Assembly: GCA_029204225.1 (NCBI GenBank)
Contig: CM055092.1
Coordinates: forward strand, 18,186,886 to 18,250,885
Length of the DNA: 64,000 nucleotides
DNA from: Diphasiastrum complanatum
Lineage: Eukaryota > Streptophyta > Lycopodiopsida > Lycopodiales > Lycopodiaceae
Direction of reading: 5' to 3'
Shown here piece after piece: positions 21,657-33,495 of this stretch. The notes beneath the pieces were generated by a model that worked only from the letters and a program-made list of their open reading frames with translations, had not been told where the DNA came from and did no database searches. How positions within the stretch are numbered: position 1 is the first letter of the stretch; each line of letters opens with the position of its first letter. Both the position numbers and the translations under genes were made by a program.

Positions 21657-21765
21657 TATATGTACATAAAAATATTTGTCACCTTAACTTTTCCAATCTC
21701 TCTCTTAACTTTTCTTCAGCTCTTTTTTTTTCTCTGGTTTCACAAATAATGAAACTCACACTAAA

Positions 21766-21997
21766 TGACCCCAATAAATGGGTAGGGGAAATGCAAGGTG
21801 ATGTGGGGAGGGTGATACATGACCAATTTGGATGTAAAAGCCATCCTCTCATCTTAGAATTTATCCTCCGCTAAGATGTTAACTATGGAAGAAGTTACAA
21901 AGGTTTGGGCAAGGCCAAGAAGTGTAAAAATCAGTAACTAGCTATGGAGATGTGTTTTAAAAAAGTAGGAGAGTCCCGTGACAAGTGTCTAAGTGTG
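21766..21997. repeat. Left part of a tandem duplication split by the copia insertion
   Basis: AATGGGTAGGGGAAATG through AGGAGAGTCCCGTGAC matches 51422-51612. When the copia element is removed, 21997 continues at 51303 and completes a first unit of about 340 bp. It is followed directly by a second unit from 51413. The element therefore landed inside a pre-existing tandem duplication. Confidence 0.7.
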
Positions 21998-22965
21998 TGA
22001 AGAAACAAAACGTTTCTATTTACAAAGCTTTGCTATCTTTCAGCCCTCTGCCTAACGAAGATGTTCGCAAACACGAAAGTCAAGAGACATGAAGCACGAA
22101 AGTTTCGTGAACACCTGATGAAAAGATACAAACACGAAAGATTTGCGAACGAGAATCTTTTGCGGTCCAACAAGAGAAAGTCATACGACGGAAACGAAAC
22201 CAACGACGCGACACGAAAAATGTCGCGAAACCTTTTCTGCCCTCAAGCTCCAAAGAGTACCAGCAAAGATCATGCAAGTACCCAGAAGTACAAATATATG
22301 ATCTGATGGCATGACGTTAGCAGTTTCACTTTGGGTCATGGCTGATCCGCCACTCTTGTAGTTTCCTGATTAGTTATAGATGCTTAATCACTCTAATATT
22401 AAAGTTACATAGAGCGACTATATACTTACTGGATGGCACTTGACAGAACATACACATATGAAGTAGTCTGAAGCTAGTAAGCAATCAAGACAAAATGCAG
22501 ACAAGAAGTCCGCCTACGTGTGAGACGAGTCCTGTGATCAGGATTCATAGTGATCCACAAGTCCGCTAGTAAGCGAGACATCCACTCGTGAGAGGACTGT
22601 ATTTCTCTCACGCAACGCACTATGTGGATATGCATGCAGTGGTTGAAGAATCAAAGAAAATCAATAGATGATCTTGTAGCCATTGTCCACATCTGATCTT
22701 GAATGCAAATGTGTCTGCTGTTATTCGCGTGTCTGATTCTCCCATTCATTTCAATTCTGGACATTGGTTAAATTTGTTCAATGTTGCATTAATTTTTAAA
22801 CGTAGATCAGTGGTGTCTGACTACATTTTGGAGGACTGTAGGAGTGATTCAGCTGGCAGTGTCTAGCGACCACATCTGAACTCCATCCAAAACAAGTTGA
22901 ATTGCGATTGCTTCGCTTTCGCGACTATTTCACGACTGCAAAAACTTTTTTTCGCATCCTCATCA
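21998..22965 (+). repeat. 5' LTR of the split copia element
   Basis: About 968 bp, TG...CA ends, 5-bp flank GTGTG. It contains a notable series of CGAA-type motifs (CACGAAAG, TTCGCGAACAC) at 22060-22240, repeated in the 3' LTR. Confidence 0.85.
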
Positions 22966-22966
22966 T

Positions 22967-22979
22967 TGGTATCAGGGCC
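22967..22979 (+). other. Primer-binding site (tRNA-iMet 3' end type)
   Basis: TGGTATCAGGGCC begins one base after the LTR, close to the standard plant copia site TGGTATCAGAGC complementary to the initiator tRNA-Met acceptor end. Confidence 0.85.
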
Positions 22980-23019
22980 TTCCTACCTATTTTCTCATAA
23001 TCTGACATAGCCAATAAGC

Positions 23020-25582
23020 TATCAGATCCAAGAGGCCAAGCATTCAAACAAACAACATCAATGAGGGAACAAACTTTAGAAGCAATGGCTTCAGTCAGCA
23101 GCATGCAGAGCAATATCTGCACAATTCTTGATTATTTAGGATCTAACTTTCTAGTCTGGAAAGTTAAGACATCACTCATACTCAAGGGCGAAGGTTTATT
23201 CCCCTGGGTGGATGGCACATAAGAGATGCCTACAACATCAGACAAGGAGCTACGCAAGTGGAGAGAGAAAAACGACAAGGCATTAGCTTTTGATATCATC
23301 TTCCATTGAAGATAGTCTCACACTTGACCTGGCTACACTCTCCAAAGCTAAGGAGATGTATGATGCATTGCTCACTAGATTTCAGACAAAATCAAAAAGT
23401 CAAATCATGATGCTGGAAGATCAGCTGACGAATTTACAGTGGGATGGGAAGGACCTCACTTCTTTCATAAGGAAGATAAAGGATCTATTCCTATCACTAC
23501 ATAACTCTGGGGCAGAGAATGCAGTGTCAGCTGAGAAGCAGCTCATGTACCTGTTGAGAGCCTTACCCAAATCATTCTAGACGACGAGGACCCTGCTCGT
23601 GAAAGATCCTACCATGAACCTTGAAAAGGTGATTGTCGAGATTCAAGAGGAAGTCGAGGTCAAAGAACATCTTGATCACAAGGATGGCTCTGACCAGGAC
23701 CTCTACGGCAACAAACAAAAATCCAAGAAACAATTTAAGCCTAAGAGGGAGTCAAATCAGAGGCAGGATCGTGATCAGCAAGCAGAGGGAACAAGCAAAA
23801 GTAGTTGGAAGAGCAAAGGGAGGTCGAGGCAATAGGTGCAGACAAGAAGACTTGTGTGAGATGCAGAAGAGACAGGCATACAGTAGATACATGCTGGCTC
23901 AATCCGAAGATTGAGTGTATTCACTGCCACAAGAAGGGTCACGCAGCCGTGGATTGCCGCCAGAACCCAAGAAACAAATCAGCGCAGAACAAAGAGGAGA
24001 ACAGTAACAATTCATCCTATGTCGAGGAGCCCGAGAGCTCAAAAATGGGAGAAGAAAGAAAGAACATAAATTGTTTGACTGCCTACATTTGTGAAGACGT
24101 GTGTGCAGTATCAACATCTGACACACATGAGGTGATTCTAGATTCAGGAGCCACCTCACACTTTGTGACATCAAGATGAATGATGTCTGATTTCATAAGT
24201 GCAGATCCTTCGAGATTCATAGTTCTTGGAGATGGATCTAAGCATCAAGTGAACGGTGTTGGTTCACTATGGCTGAACACCAACGATAGAGACAGATGAC
24301 TCAAAGACGTTCTGTTTGTGCCTACACTGCAGCAAGGCTTGCTTTCTGTAGCAAGAATAGCAGATGTAGAGATGCGTGTGACATTTTCTAACGAAGCATG
24401 CAACATGATTGATGCCAGTACCAACATTGATCGCTCAAGGCAGAAGGAAAGGAAACCTATATCATCTAAAGGTATGCCTACTTGCAGATCAGGTGCATCA
24501 GACTCATGATGACTTGCCAGACACTCTGTGGGCACAAAAGACTCTGTCACATAAACTCAATGGCACTTTACCAAGCAAGCCATCATGGAGCGATAACAGG
24601 GGTCAGCATCTCGAATACAACCAGTTCGACCACTTGTGATGCATGTTTGAAGGGCAAGATGTCACGCACTCCATTCATCAAAGACTCCTACAGAACGATT
24701 AAGATTCTGGAGTTAGTGCATTCTGACATTTGCAGAACATTCAATGTGATCTTAGTAGGAGGTTCAAAATATTATATAACCTTCATTGATGATTATAGCA
24801 AACTTGCCAGAGTGTACTTTATTCTGAATAAATCTGAAGCACTTGACAAATTCACAGAGTATGTGAATTGGACTGAAAGATGTACAGGCAGCAAAGTGAA
24901 GCAGATCAGGATAGATCGAGGTGGCGAATACATCTCAAATCGTTTCACTGACTTTTGCAATGATCGTGGCATCATTCACAGAAGGACTACAACGTAGACA
25001 CCGCAACACAATGGTGTTGCAGAAAGAAAGAACATGACCCTGATGGAAGCCTCCAAGGGTACTGTGGGCTGAAACAGTAGCTATAGCCGCATACATCCAA
25101 AACAGGATAGGCAAGTCTGGTGTTCCTCACATGACACCACATGAGCTATGGTGGGGTAGAAAGCCCAACCTGTCTCATGTCAGAATCTTTGGCTGTGCAG
25201 CTTATGCACATATTCCAGATAAGCTTCAAAAGAAGCTTGATGAGAAAGCCGAGTAGGGATTTCTGGTAGGTTATGACAACAATTCGTCATACTACATAGT
25301 CTACATGCCAGAGACGAACACTATAAAAACAGTGACAGATGTTAGATTTGATGAGAGCAAGACAATGGCCAATGATGATCCTGTCAGCTATGAAGTTCTG
25401 GAGAGACAATACTATGACCTGCCACAAGTGACAGAGGGAGCAGAGGATGAACATGAAAACGAAGATTTTTGAGTCGTTTCCCATTCGAACGACGAATCTG
25501 AAGAAAAAAAATTCCAAAGGCAGCCTACTGCTACAGTTCCTGTAAACCAAGATGGTTCCGGACCGAGCAGAGCAGACAAAGA
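23020..25582 (+). pseudogene. gag-pol: Copia gag, protease and integrase (disrupted)
   Basis: Gag starts near 23020 (NFLVWKVKTSLILKGEG) and continues through a UBN2-like domain (KSQIMMLEDQLTNLQWDG, AEKQLMYLLRALPKSF). It ends in two CCHC knuckles (CVRCRRDRHTVDTC and CIHCHKKGHAAVDC). The aspartic protease motif is DSGATSHFV near 24138. The GAG-pre-integrase region follows (CDACLKGKMSRTPF). The integrase core reads HSDIC, FIDDYSK, RIDRGGEYIS and TPQHNGVAERKN, then ELWWGRKPNLSHVRIFGCAAYAH. Stops or frame changes occur near 23221, 23307, 23578, 23833, 24177, 24297, 24996 and 25254, so the polyprotein is dead. Homology to the copia linker ends near 25582. Confidence 0.9.
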
Positions 25583-25724
25583 GTAGAGGCCTCACGCGCA
25601 TCAGCGTATGAGCATTGCATTGCCATCCCTGCGGCATGTCTTACTCGGTTTATTATAACTTAACAGTCGATATAGGTGACTCAGCCGGTGGGTACGTACC
25701 TGTGTATCTTTTTGTGGCAGGAGA

Positions 25725-26590
25725 ATGGATCGTTCCATGACACTATCAGCTTCATTGGCGACGATGTTAATTCTAAGCCGTTACCAAGGTTCGCAAGCAC
25801 AAGATTCATCTGAATCCTCTTGGAATGAAGCACATGCTACCTTCTATGGAGGCAGTGACGCAACAGGCACAATGGGTAAGTCACTCGCCTTACATGTGCA
25901 AGGAGAGAACACATTGTTTAACAGCAACAATTATTTGAACTTTGAATTCCTTAATGGCACTCTTCGAGTCATACTTCTCGTTGTAACCTCTCTGCTGTGA
26001 TTAGATGGCGCATGCGGATATGGCAACCTCTACAGCCAGGGTTACGGTACAAATACAGCAGCACTTTATTGTTTAAGAATGGTGCAGCTTGCGGTGGATG
26101 CTATGAAATCAAGTGTTGGAACGATACCCAGTGGTGCAACCCTGGAAACCCATCTGTGTTTATTACGGCTACAAACTTATGCCCTCCAAACAACGCCCTT
26201 CCGAATGACAATGGAGGTTGGTGCAACGTTCCCAGAGAGCACTTTGATATGTCACAGCCGCCGTTCTCTCAAATCGCTTTTTGGCGTGCAGGCATTGTAC
26301 CTGTTCTCTATCGAAGGTAGCAGCTTAAAAAGTCGTCTTTCCTTCGTAGATATACTCTGCGACTTGCCGAATGTTGCATATCTCATTTGAGGTCACCGAA
26401 TTTTATTTTCAATATTAGCTAGCACTATATAATTCCAGTCACAATCTACGATTAACTTATCACTATTGTAAGATACTGTAACCTATTCATGCACTTGGTT
26501 ATTTGTAATCAATGATTGAGAACTGCTGCTAGTACGTTTCAGCATTCGCTATGATTGGGATATATGCATTCAAACGGATGCGTTCCTGCA
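25725..26590 (+). pseudogene. Alpha-expansin pseudogene 2 (exons 1 and 2 only)
   Basis: Exon 1 (25725-25875) begins with an ATG and a hydrophobic signal-peptide-like stretch (TLSASLATMLILS), then SSWNEAHATFYGGSDATG. Exon 2 (26005-26316) encodes YGNLYSQGYGTNTAAL, NGAACGGCYEIKCW and HFD. A 7-bp deletion near 26065, relative to pseudogene 1, shifts the frame. Intron 1 and the start of intron 2 align with pseudogene 1 as far as about 26590, where gypsy sequence begins; exon 3 is absent. The two copies share introns and upstream sequence (from about 25650 and 18325), so they arose by DNA duplication, not retroposition. Confidence 0.9.
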
Positions 26591-26635
26591 CTTCCTATAT
26601 CATAATATTATATTGCTATATGATATTCAGTTGAA

Positions 26636-27310
26636 TTGTTATTTCAAAACATAATAACTTGTTATGGTTGTCCATTCAATTTAGTAAGTGACAAAGTAAC
26701 TCATTTTATGAATGGGACTATACAAGTCCTAACGGAAAATATTATGATTAAGCATCGAAAGACCACACCTTACAATCTGAAAGTAAATAGTCTAATAGAA
26801 CGAGCAAATGCTATGCTTTGTAAATTTTTGAATAAGATCACCAAAGCGCATTCGTCGGGCTAAGATAAAAAGTTATCCTCTGTTTTGTGGGGTTATCTGA
26901 ATACATAGAATATAACAAGAACTCCATTTTATTTGGTATATGGTATATATTTGATCCTAGCTATAGAATTTGGAGTTCCAAGTTATAGAATTGAAGATCA
27001 AGAAATAATATCGATAAAAGATAGTGTACAACATCAACTTTGAATTCTCGACAAATTAGAAGAAAGTTGTGAAAGCAAAACGGAAGAAAATATACAATTC
27101 GACAATTAAAAAGGTTGTACTTAAAAAGGAGAACTATACTTTATGGTACAATACTCGACAAATTAAATTTCTTGGAAAACTACATGCCAAATGGATGACA
27201 CCTTATAAAGTTTTTGACAATGGATCAATTCAAGTAGCAGACTTGGAAGGAAATTTACAGCCTACCAGAGTCAATGGATTTAGGCTCATGAAATATTATT
27301 CATGGAAGGT
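26636..27310 (+). mobile_element. Ty3/gypsy integrase C-terminal remnant
   Basis: The first frame (26636-26863) reads FQNIITCYGCPFNLVSDK, HFMNG, IKHRKTTPYN and LIERANAML, which is the second half of a gypsy integrase core. After stops and shifts, 27150-27300 encodes FLGKLHAKWMTPYKVF and VADLEGNLQPTRVNGFRL, the conserved C-terminal integrase tail. RT and Gag are absent. It is a dead fragment that truncates the expansin pseudogene. Confidence 0.85.
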
Positions 27311-27365
27311 TGAGTTTTATTGGTCTATTTATTTATTTGCACCATTATTGTTTGATTCTCACTAA

Positions 27366-27810
27366 GTTGTCATTGTTGAGAAATTTTCTTAATATCTTAG
27401 CAATATTGCCAAATCTTACTTTATTAAAACTTTTTGCCACGTATATATATGACCATGTTTATTGGTATTAGTGTGTAGTTAAGATTGTGTATGTAGAACG
27501 ACAGTGCAACCTACGTTTGACACATGTACATGGTCAACTTGCATCACTGCCTATTGCATTGATCATGCATTTTCTTCCTCGCTTTTCTTTTAACACTGTT
27601 TATGTCATTTTACTTATACCTCGCAATGATTTTGTGTTTGTTCATCTTTTTACTTGCTTGCATGAATTGACTATTGTTATGGTCACTATTAAGGTCTTGC
27701 TTGCACTCAATTGTATTCACTAACGATCGTAATGCAAGATTATTATTTATTGTAAGTTGTTGCTTGCATCTGCTTCGTGCTGTTTTGTGAATTTGCTTTT
27801 CAAGAAATAA
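27366..27810. other. No recognised feature
   Basis: AT-rich sequence with one short open frame (27487-27723) that lacks any recognisable motif. It may belong to the gypsy 3' region. Confidence 0.4.
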
Positions 27811-28454
27811 TGACGTCTACCAGCGATCATAAAGCAACACCAATGAATTGGAAAGTGCGCCGCCCAATTAAGATAGAATCAATTAGAACATGGCTGAGAT
27901 ATGCAAACTAGGAGATTTACTTAAAGTAAACTCGTCTTTTGTTCAAAAAAAACTAAGCACTCAATTTTTTGCTGGAATCCATCAAGTGGTTGAGGACAAG
28001 ATCAAAGTAAGAATCGTAAATGCAGAAGTGTTGATAACAAAAGAAGTTTATGATGATGCTTTATGCTTGCCAAAGGATGGGACAACCCCATAAATACCCA
28101 TAGAAGAGATGGTGGATGAAGTGACTCTTATTAAAGGGAGCCTTTTTACAATGACTAAGGGCTACAAGATCTCAATGATCGTTGATCGAATATTCCATAG
28201 TCTATGTCGTTTTTCCAATCAAGTTGTGTTTGCAATAGATTCGGATGCTACAATAGCTGTAACAAACATTGGATACCTGGTTAATGTTCTCAAAGGTGAA
28301 AGAGTTAATTTTGCTTCCAAGGCCTTTCACATATTAAATATGAGAAGTTTGTTACGTTGGGAGCTCAGATCAGCCATGTGTGCTAGCATTCTAACTTGTT
28401 GAATGACATAGAGCTGCCCTTGATGCAAGAAAGAAGAATATTGCCTCCAGTTGT
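27811..28454 (+). pseudogene. Unrecognised retroelement-like ORF, 5' part (continues at 33235)
   Basis: Coding-like frames read STSDHKATPMNWKVRRPIK, LLKVNSSFVQKKLSTQFF, VLITKEVYDDALCLP and YKISMIVDRIFHSLCRFSNQ. Frame changes lie near 27885 and 28385 and a stop lies at 28091. After 28400 the frame reads LNDIELPLMQERRILPPVV. There it is interrupted by the LTR element at 28455, and it resumes without loss at 33235. The ITKEVYDDALCLP stretch recalls plant-mobile-domain proteins, but I would not assign the family. Confidence 0.45.
28450..28454. repeat. Target-site duplication GTTGT (left)
   Basis: GTTGT at 28450-28454 precedes the LTR and is repeated at 33235-33239 after the other LTR. Confidence 0.85.
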
Positions 28455-29650
28455 TGTAGCGCAGGCATCCCAAAGGGAGCCGGGAACCACGACTTAGCTT
28501 CCCAGCCTTAAACTCTTGCCATCCAAATCCACTTGACGTACAAGCAGCCAACTCGCCACAACGATCAGACTTAACCAACTTGAAGTTCCGAAAACCAACA
28601 TTGAGATCCAACTTGGCGCCATGCCAGGTCAAGGGTCCCGATGTGGGTGAGTTCCTTCCAAGCAAGCCACCCGACATACATCAAACTTAACCAACTCGAA
28701 GCTTCGTTACAAACGAGTAACATCCATTCCAAGCAAGCGGTCTGACTTACATCAGACTTAACCAACTGAAAGCTTCGTCACGAGCGCTGGAAGCCAACCT
28801 GGCGCCACGCCAGACTGGACAGCCATAAACAGGTAACTTCCACCCAAGCAAGCCATCCAACTCAACCGACAGGTTAGAGCCCGTTCCCCAAGAGCTTAAC
28901 CCATTCACGTTCATGCAAGGAACACTCAGAACCACAAGCCGCGACAGATATGGAGACAACCAGTTCCTGGACCACATGGTCCCGACAGCATACCGCTGGC
29001 GCCACGGACCGAATGGTCCCGACGACATACCGCTGGCGTCCCGGGATACGATCCTTAGCTATGCGCCAACTTAAAAATTTTGAAGCGGCCTTACAATTGG
29101 CGCTTTTACCGAACACTGAAACCCAGAAGGTAATTAGAGTCAGTTTGAGGAAAATCCCACTTTACATTTCAAGTGTGTGACCGACCCTAGTCTCTGGGGC
29201 ACTAGCATGCCAAGGCGAGAGCCATGACAACATTCCAGCAAGGGAGGCTAAGACTTGGTTGGAGCTCGCCCTGAGTCGCAACCCGCACTCCCCTATAGTA
29301 TTGGTGGGATTCGGCACCCCCCCTCATACCAAGCACTCTATCCAAGCTGGTAAAGCACATTTTTCTCTCTCTAGAATTTTCTCTTTCTAGAAAGTTATTT
29401 TCTCTCTCTATATTTTATTGATCCCGAGGCTTCCTTTAATCATGCCTAGATCGTGTGAGGTGATTGCACATCGATCTGAGCTCTCTGGACTTCGCTAGAA
29501 CCGATCAAAGATTTTCAGCCATAGGAACTTGCCGTAGGGAGTGGCGCCGGCGCCATTGGCGCCGGGAGCAGCAGGGGCGCCGCTGGCACCAGGGACAATG
29601 CTGGCGCCAGTGGCGCCGGAAGTAAAGCTTATGAAGATGGCTTTACAACA
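28455..29650 (-). repeat. LTR (3' LTR in element orientation)
   Basis: 1196 bp. On the plus strand it starts TGTAGCGCAGGC and ends CTTTACAACA. It includes a GC-rich block of GGCGCC-type repeats near 29545-29620. Confidence 0.85.
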
Positions 29651-31990
29651 TCCACCCCACCTTTAGAAAATCTGATGTCCTCATCAGATGTCAGATTAAA
29701 GTAAAGGTGTCTCCCAATTAAAATAACTATACATTTAAGCTACTTGGCACAGTACTCAATTTACTGGCCACATTCTATTAACATTGAAGCTGGCACACCA
29801 CAAGTCGGAGGCTCAGCTCTTTGTACTGAAAAATTACATAACTTGAAAATATCTCTTTGTCTGGGAAAAGCGTAGATTTGATATCGCTTTCATAAAACCC
29901 AAGAACCTTATTAACTGGTGACAGAGGCCTTTCTTTGAAATGTTCGCCCCTGTCGCTTCTGACTTTCGACTTTGGAACTCCTTTGAGCTCCTGATTTGTC
30001 CTTGATGCACTTTGTGTTGAGCTCCCTGAGCTCCAGATTTGATCAGTTTCGCACAGGTATCAAGGCTCCCTTAGCCAAAGGACTTATCGTTTGATTGCCC
30101 ACTTTATGGTCCACTCCGTGCCTTGTTGCTTCTGCACCTTGATTTCTCTCCTTGTCCCAGCCTGATCTTGATACTTTTCCATCTTGGCTCTTTAAGGTAG
30201 GCAAAGATTGAGTACTCCGCAATGCACCTATCACTTAGCTTGAAGTAGCTCTTTCAATCAGCCCAAATGTAACCATTGACCTCGTGGAAAGCCAAAGGGT
30301 CGCACCAGTTTGATCCGCATCCGAACTATCTCTTCGCATTTGTTTGAAGCACCATGTCCGTTGCGCAAAACTTGACTTTCACAATTCCATCACTATTCAG
30401 TTGCCTCACAGTCAAAACAAGAAGTGTACATCGAGCTTGGCTTCAAGTAGCTCTCTTTGAATCAGACACATGCACCCAGAGTTTGCACTAGTCCGATCTC
30501 AACGCGAATTGTCCCTTAGCGTTTGTTCGAAATACCAAGTCTCTCATGCAAGACTCAACTTTCACAGTTCCTTCATTCATCAACTGCCTTACACGTAACA
30601 CAAGCCAGCGTACTCATATGTTTCCTCATCATTGCTGGTCCAGAGAAAGCCTATAACAAGCTTTCCTTTCCACAACAAAAACTTGTCAACTTATTAGGTC
30701 CAAAGTTCACCAGTGTCCTCGTGTGAGTATGGCTAGGTCACCTTGAATTTTCCCCCGTTTTGATCAACTTTCATTCAAAATTTTTCCCAAGAGAGAGAGG
30801 TGTGTGTGATAGTTCCCCTCCACTTATAAAATCAGCTGATCGGACTTAGAGTAGAGTTTTTCGGACAAAAAGCCTTTCCAACACTTTGCTTCCCATCTGC
30901 TAGGATTATGGCTCGATCCAACTTGTTGCCAATCTCTGAAGAGGATCCTAGTCTTTCCCCTTTGAGGAAAAACCCAACTGATACTGGATATCACCCATGC
31001 TCAGTGAGTTTCAGTTCCGAAGGTGGTCGTCCCAAAATGAAGACCAACTGCTCCATAGAAGATCTCCCCTGAAAATGCCCTTTCCAACTTTTTGACTTCC
31101 TGCTTGCGTCTGGTGGGCGTTGTCGCAAATGAAACTAACCCAAGAAACAGGCTAGCCATCTATCCTTTGCAAACATTAAGTCGTTTCGTTGCCGTTCACG
31201 TGCGAGTACTTGAACTGCAAATCCGCCCCACAGATTTTGTAGTCCTCTTTGTTTGATGGTATCAGCCTTCAAAAGAAAGGTTCCTTCTCGAGCCATCAGA
31301 TCCTTGTGTCACAAGCAATCATGCAAACCAGGCAAAGCACGAGTACTAAGACTCACCACGAATACATACAAGTAAGACACTCATGCAGGTTTACTAACAA
31401 GTAACAGAGACAAGATCCCCCTTTGAGATGGTCCTGCCAACGGACCTTTGCCTGGCCACGCCCATACAAATTGATCACAAAATCAGCCCACATATGACAC
31501 CCCTCCAACTATCTGTGCTTTCACCATTAAATAGCACATTTCCTCAGTCACGCCCCACCACTTTATGGTCGATAGCCCTTATAGTTAAACGATCGGCAAC
31601 TATCCCGCACCGGCAGCTAACCACCCATGCTTTACACCCGAATTTGAGCAGCATCTTTGTATCAATGGTTAACCCGTACAGTTCGCATATGTCACCTTGC
31701 ACCCCACAAGGCACAGACCGTGCTTTCACCTACCTAGGCAACACTTTGCCTCATCTGTCCTACATGCAGATGGGGCCAGGCCCGAACAACGAGAACTGAC
31801 CATGCTTACACCTCAAGGGCAGCACCTTGACTCATCAAGTCCCCCGTTCTGCCAACCACCCCGACCGTGGACGCACCCGTGCTTACACTGTGAGCAGCAC
31901 CTTGCACAACAGTTGTCTTGATGAACCCCAAACCATGGCCATTTCCGTGAGATCCGCATAGCTGACCGGCCAGTCGACTCTGATACCACA
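29651..31990. other. Internal region of the LARD-like element, no coding domain
   Basis: It contains two related blocks near 30240-30410 and 30430-30600. Both carry AAGTAGCTCT, CGCATTTGTTTGAAG-like text and CTTGACTTTCACAATTCC or its variant, so there is a partial internal duplication. A TATA-like CTTATAAAATC lies near 30822. No gag, protease, integrase or RT motif was found on either strand. Confidence 0.6.
31976..31990 (-). other. Primer-binding site of the LARD-like element
   Basis: On the minus strand the LTR end is followed by TGTGGTATCAGAGTC. The core TGGTATCAGAG is complementary to the 3' end of initiator tRNA-Met. This fixes the element orientation. Confidence 0.85.
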
Positions 31991-33234
31991 TGTAGCACAG
32001 GCATCCCAAAGGGAGCCGGGAACCACGACTTAGCTTCCTAGCCTTCAACTCTTGCCATCCAAACCCACTTGATGTACAAGCAGCCAACTCGCCAACAACG
32101 ATCAGACTTAACCAACTTGAAGTTCCGAAAACCAACATTGAGATCCAACTTGGGACCATGCCAGATCAGGGGTCCCGATGTGGGTGACTTCCTTCCAAGC
32201 AAGCCGCCCGACATACATCAAACTTAACCAAATCGAAGCTTCGTTACAAACGAGTAACATCCATTCCAAGCAAGCAGTCTGACTTACATCAGACTTAACC
32301 AACTGAAAGCTTCGTCACGAGCGTTGGAAGCCAACCTGGCGCCACGCCAGACTGGACAGCCATAAACAGGTAACTTCCACCCAAGCAAGCCATCCAACTC
32401 AGCCGATAGTTTAGAGCCCGTTACCCAAGAGCTTAACACATTCACGTTCATGCAAGGAACACTCAGAACCACAAGCCGCGACAGATATGGAGACAACCAG
32501 TTCCTGGACCAAATGGTCCCGACAGCACACCGCTGGCGCCATGGACCGAATGGTCCCGACGGCATACCGCTGGTCTCCCGAGATACGACCCTCAGCTATG
32601 TGCCAGCTTAAAAATTTTGAAGCGGCCTTACAACTGGCGCTTTTACCGAACACTAAAACCCAAAAGGTAATCAGATTCAGTTTGAGGAAAATCCCAATTT
32701 ATTGATAAATCTGAGAAGGTTACATTTCAAGTGTGTGACCGACCCTAGTCTCCGGGACGCTAGCATGCCAAGGCGAGAGCCATGACAACATTCCAACAAG
32801 GGAGGCTGAGACTTGGTTGGAGCTCGCCCTGAGTCGCAACCCGCACTCCCCTATAGTATTGGTGGGATTCGGCAACCCCCCTCATACCAAGCACTCTACC
32901 CAGGCTGGTAAAGCACGTTTTTCTCTCTCTAGGATTTTCTCTTTCTAGAAAGTCATATTCTCTCTCTAGATTTTATTGATCCCCAGGCTTCCTTTAATCA
33001 TGCCTAGATCGTGTGAGGTGATTGCACATCGATCTGAGCTCTCTTGACTTCGCTAGAACCGATCAAAGATTTTCAGCCATAGGAACTTGGCACCGGCTGG
33101 ATTCTCATCACAGTGGCGCCGGGAGTGGCGCCGGCGCCATTGGCGCCAGGAGCAGTAGGGGCGCTGTTGGCGCCGGGGACAATGCTGGCGCCAGTGGCGC
33201 CGGAAGTAAAGCTTATGAAGATAGCTTTACAACA
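31991..33234 (-). repeat. LTR (5' LTR in element orientation)
   Basis: 1244 bp. On the plus strand it starts TGTAGCACAGGC and ends CTTTACAACA before GTTGT. It is longer than its partner by a segment near 33095-33115 (GGCTGGATTCTCATCACAG) and another near 32699-32715. Confidence 0.85.
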
Positions 33235-33495
33235 GTTGTTCAGGAGAAATACATGGTGGTTATAATTGAAGAAGACACACCACCGAAACTCAACATTGTT
33301 CCAATAGAAATAGTGCTTGAGTTGACAAAGGACACGCTTGCTGATATGACTGCTAATAATTCGGTCGACTACACTATGGAGCCAATAATCAGCAATCTGA
33401 CATTGATGAGACCCCTGATGAATCTCAAGATACAATGGCGCAGTAGGAACATGATACGTCAACCTCAGGTTTTTGATCAGAACAAAAATTTATAG
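33235..33495 (+). pseudogene. Unrecognised ORF, 3' part (continuation of 27811-28454)
   Basis: After removing the LTR element and one copy of GTTGT, the frame from LPPVV continues as QEKYMVVIIEEDTPPKLN, then EIVLELTKDTLADMTANN, and stops at 33495. The perfect continuation supports both the TSD call and the coding nature of the host sequence. The function is unknown. Confidence 0.5.

Larger units (their letters stand above)
28455..33234 (-). mobile_element. Complete non-autonomous LTR retrotransposon (LARD-like), 4.78 kb
   Basis: LTRs at 28455-29650 and 31991-33234 are flanked by GTTGT. Orientation is minus: reading downward, the LTR ending CTACA at 31991 is followed by TGTGGTATCAGAGTC (31990-31976), the tRNA-iMet primer site. 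A purine-rich tract at about 29664-29651 precedes the other LTR. The 2.3-kb internal region (29651-31990) has no gag or pol domain on either strand, only frames shorter than about 125 codons without motifs. This fits a large retrotransposon derivative mobilised in trans. The two LTRs look very similar by eye, so it is among the younger insertions in the block. Confidence 0.85.

Noticed and set aside
33022-33495. 157-codon frame with Gly/Ala/Ser repeats
   Set aside because: The repetitive part is the GGCGCC island of an LTR. Only the portion after 33235 belongs to a coding sequence, and that is explained by the interrupted host ORF.
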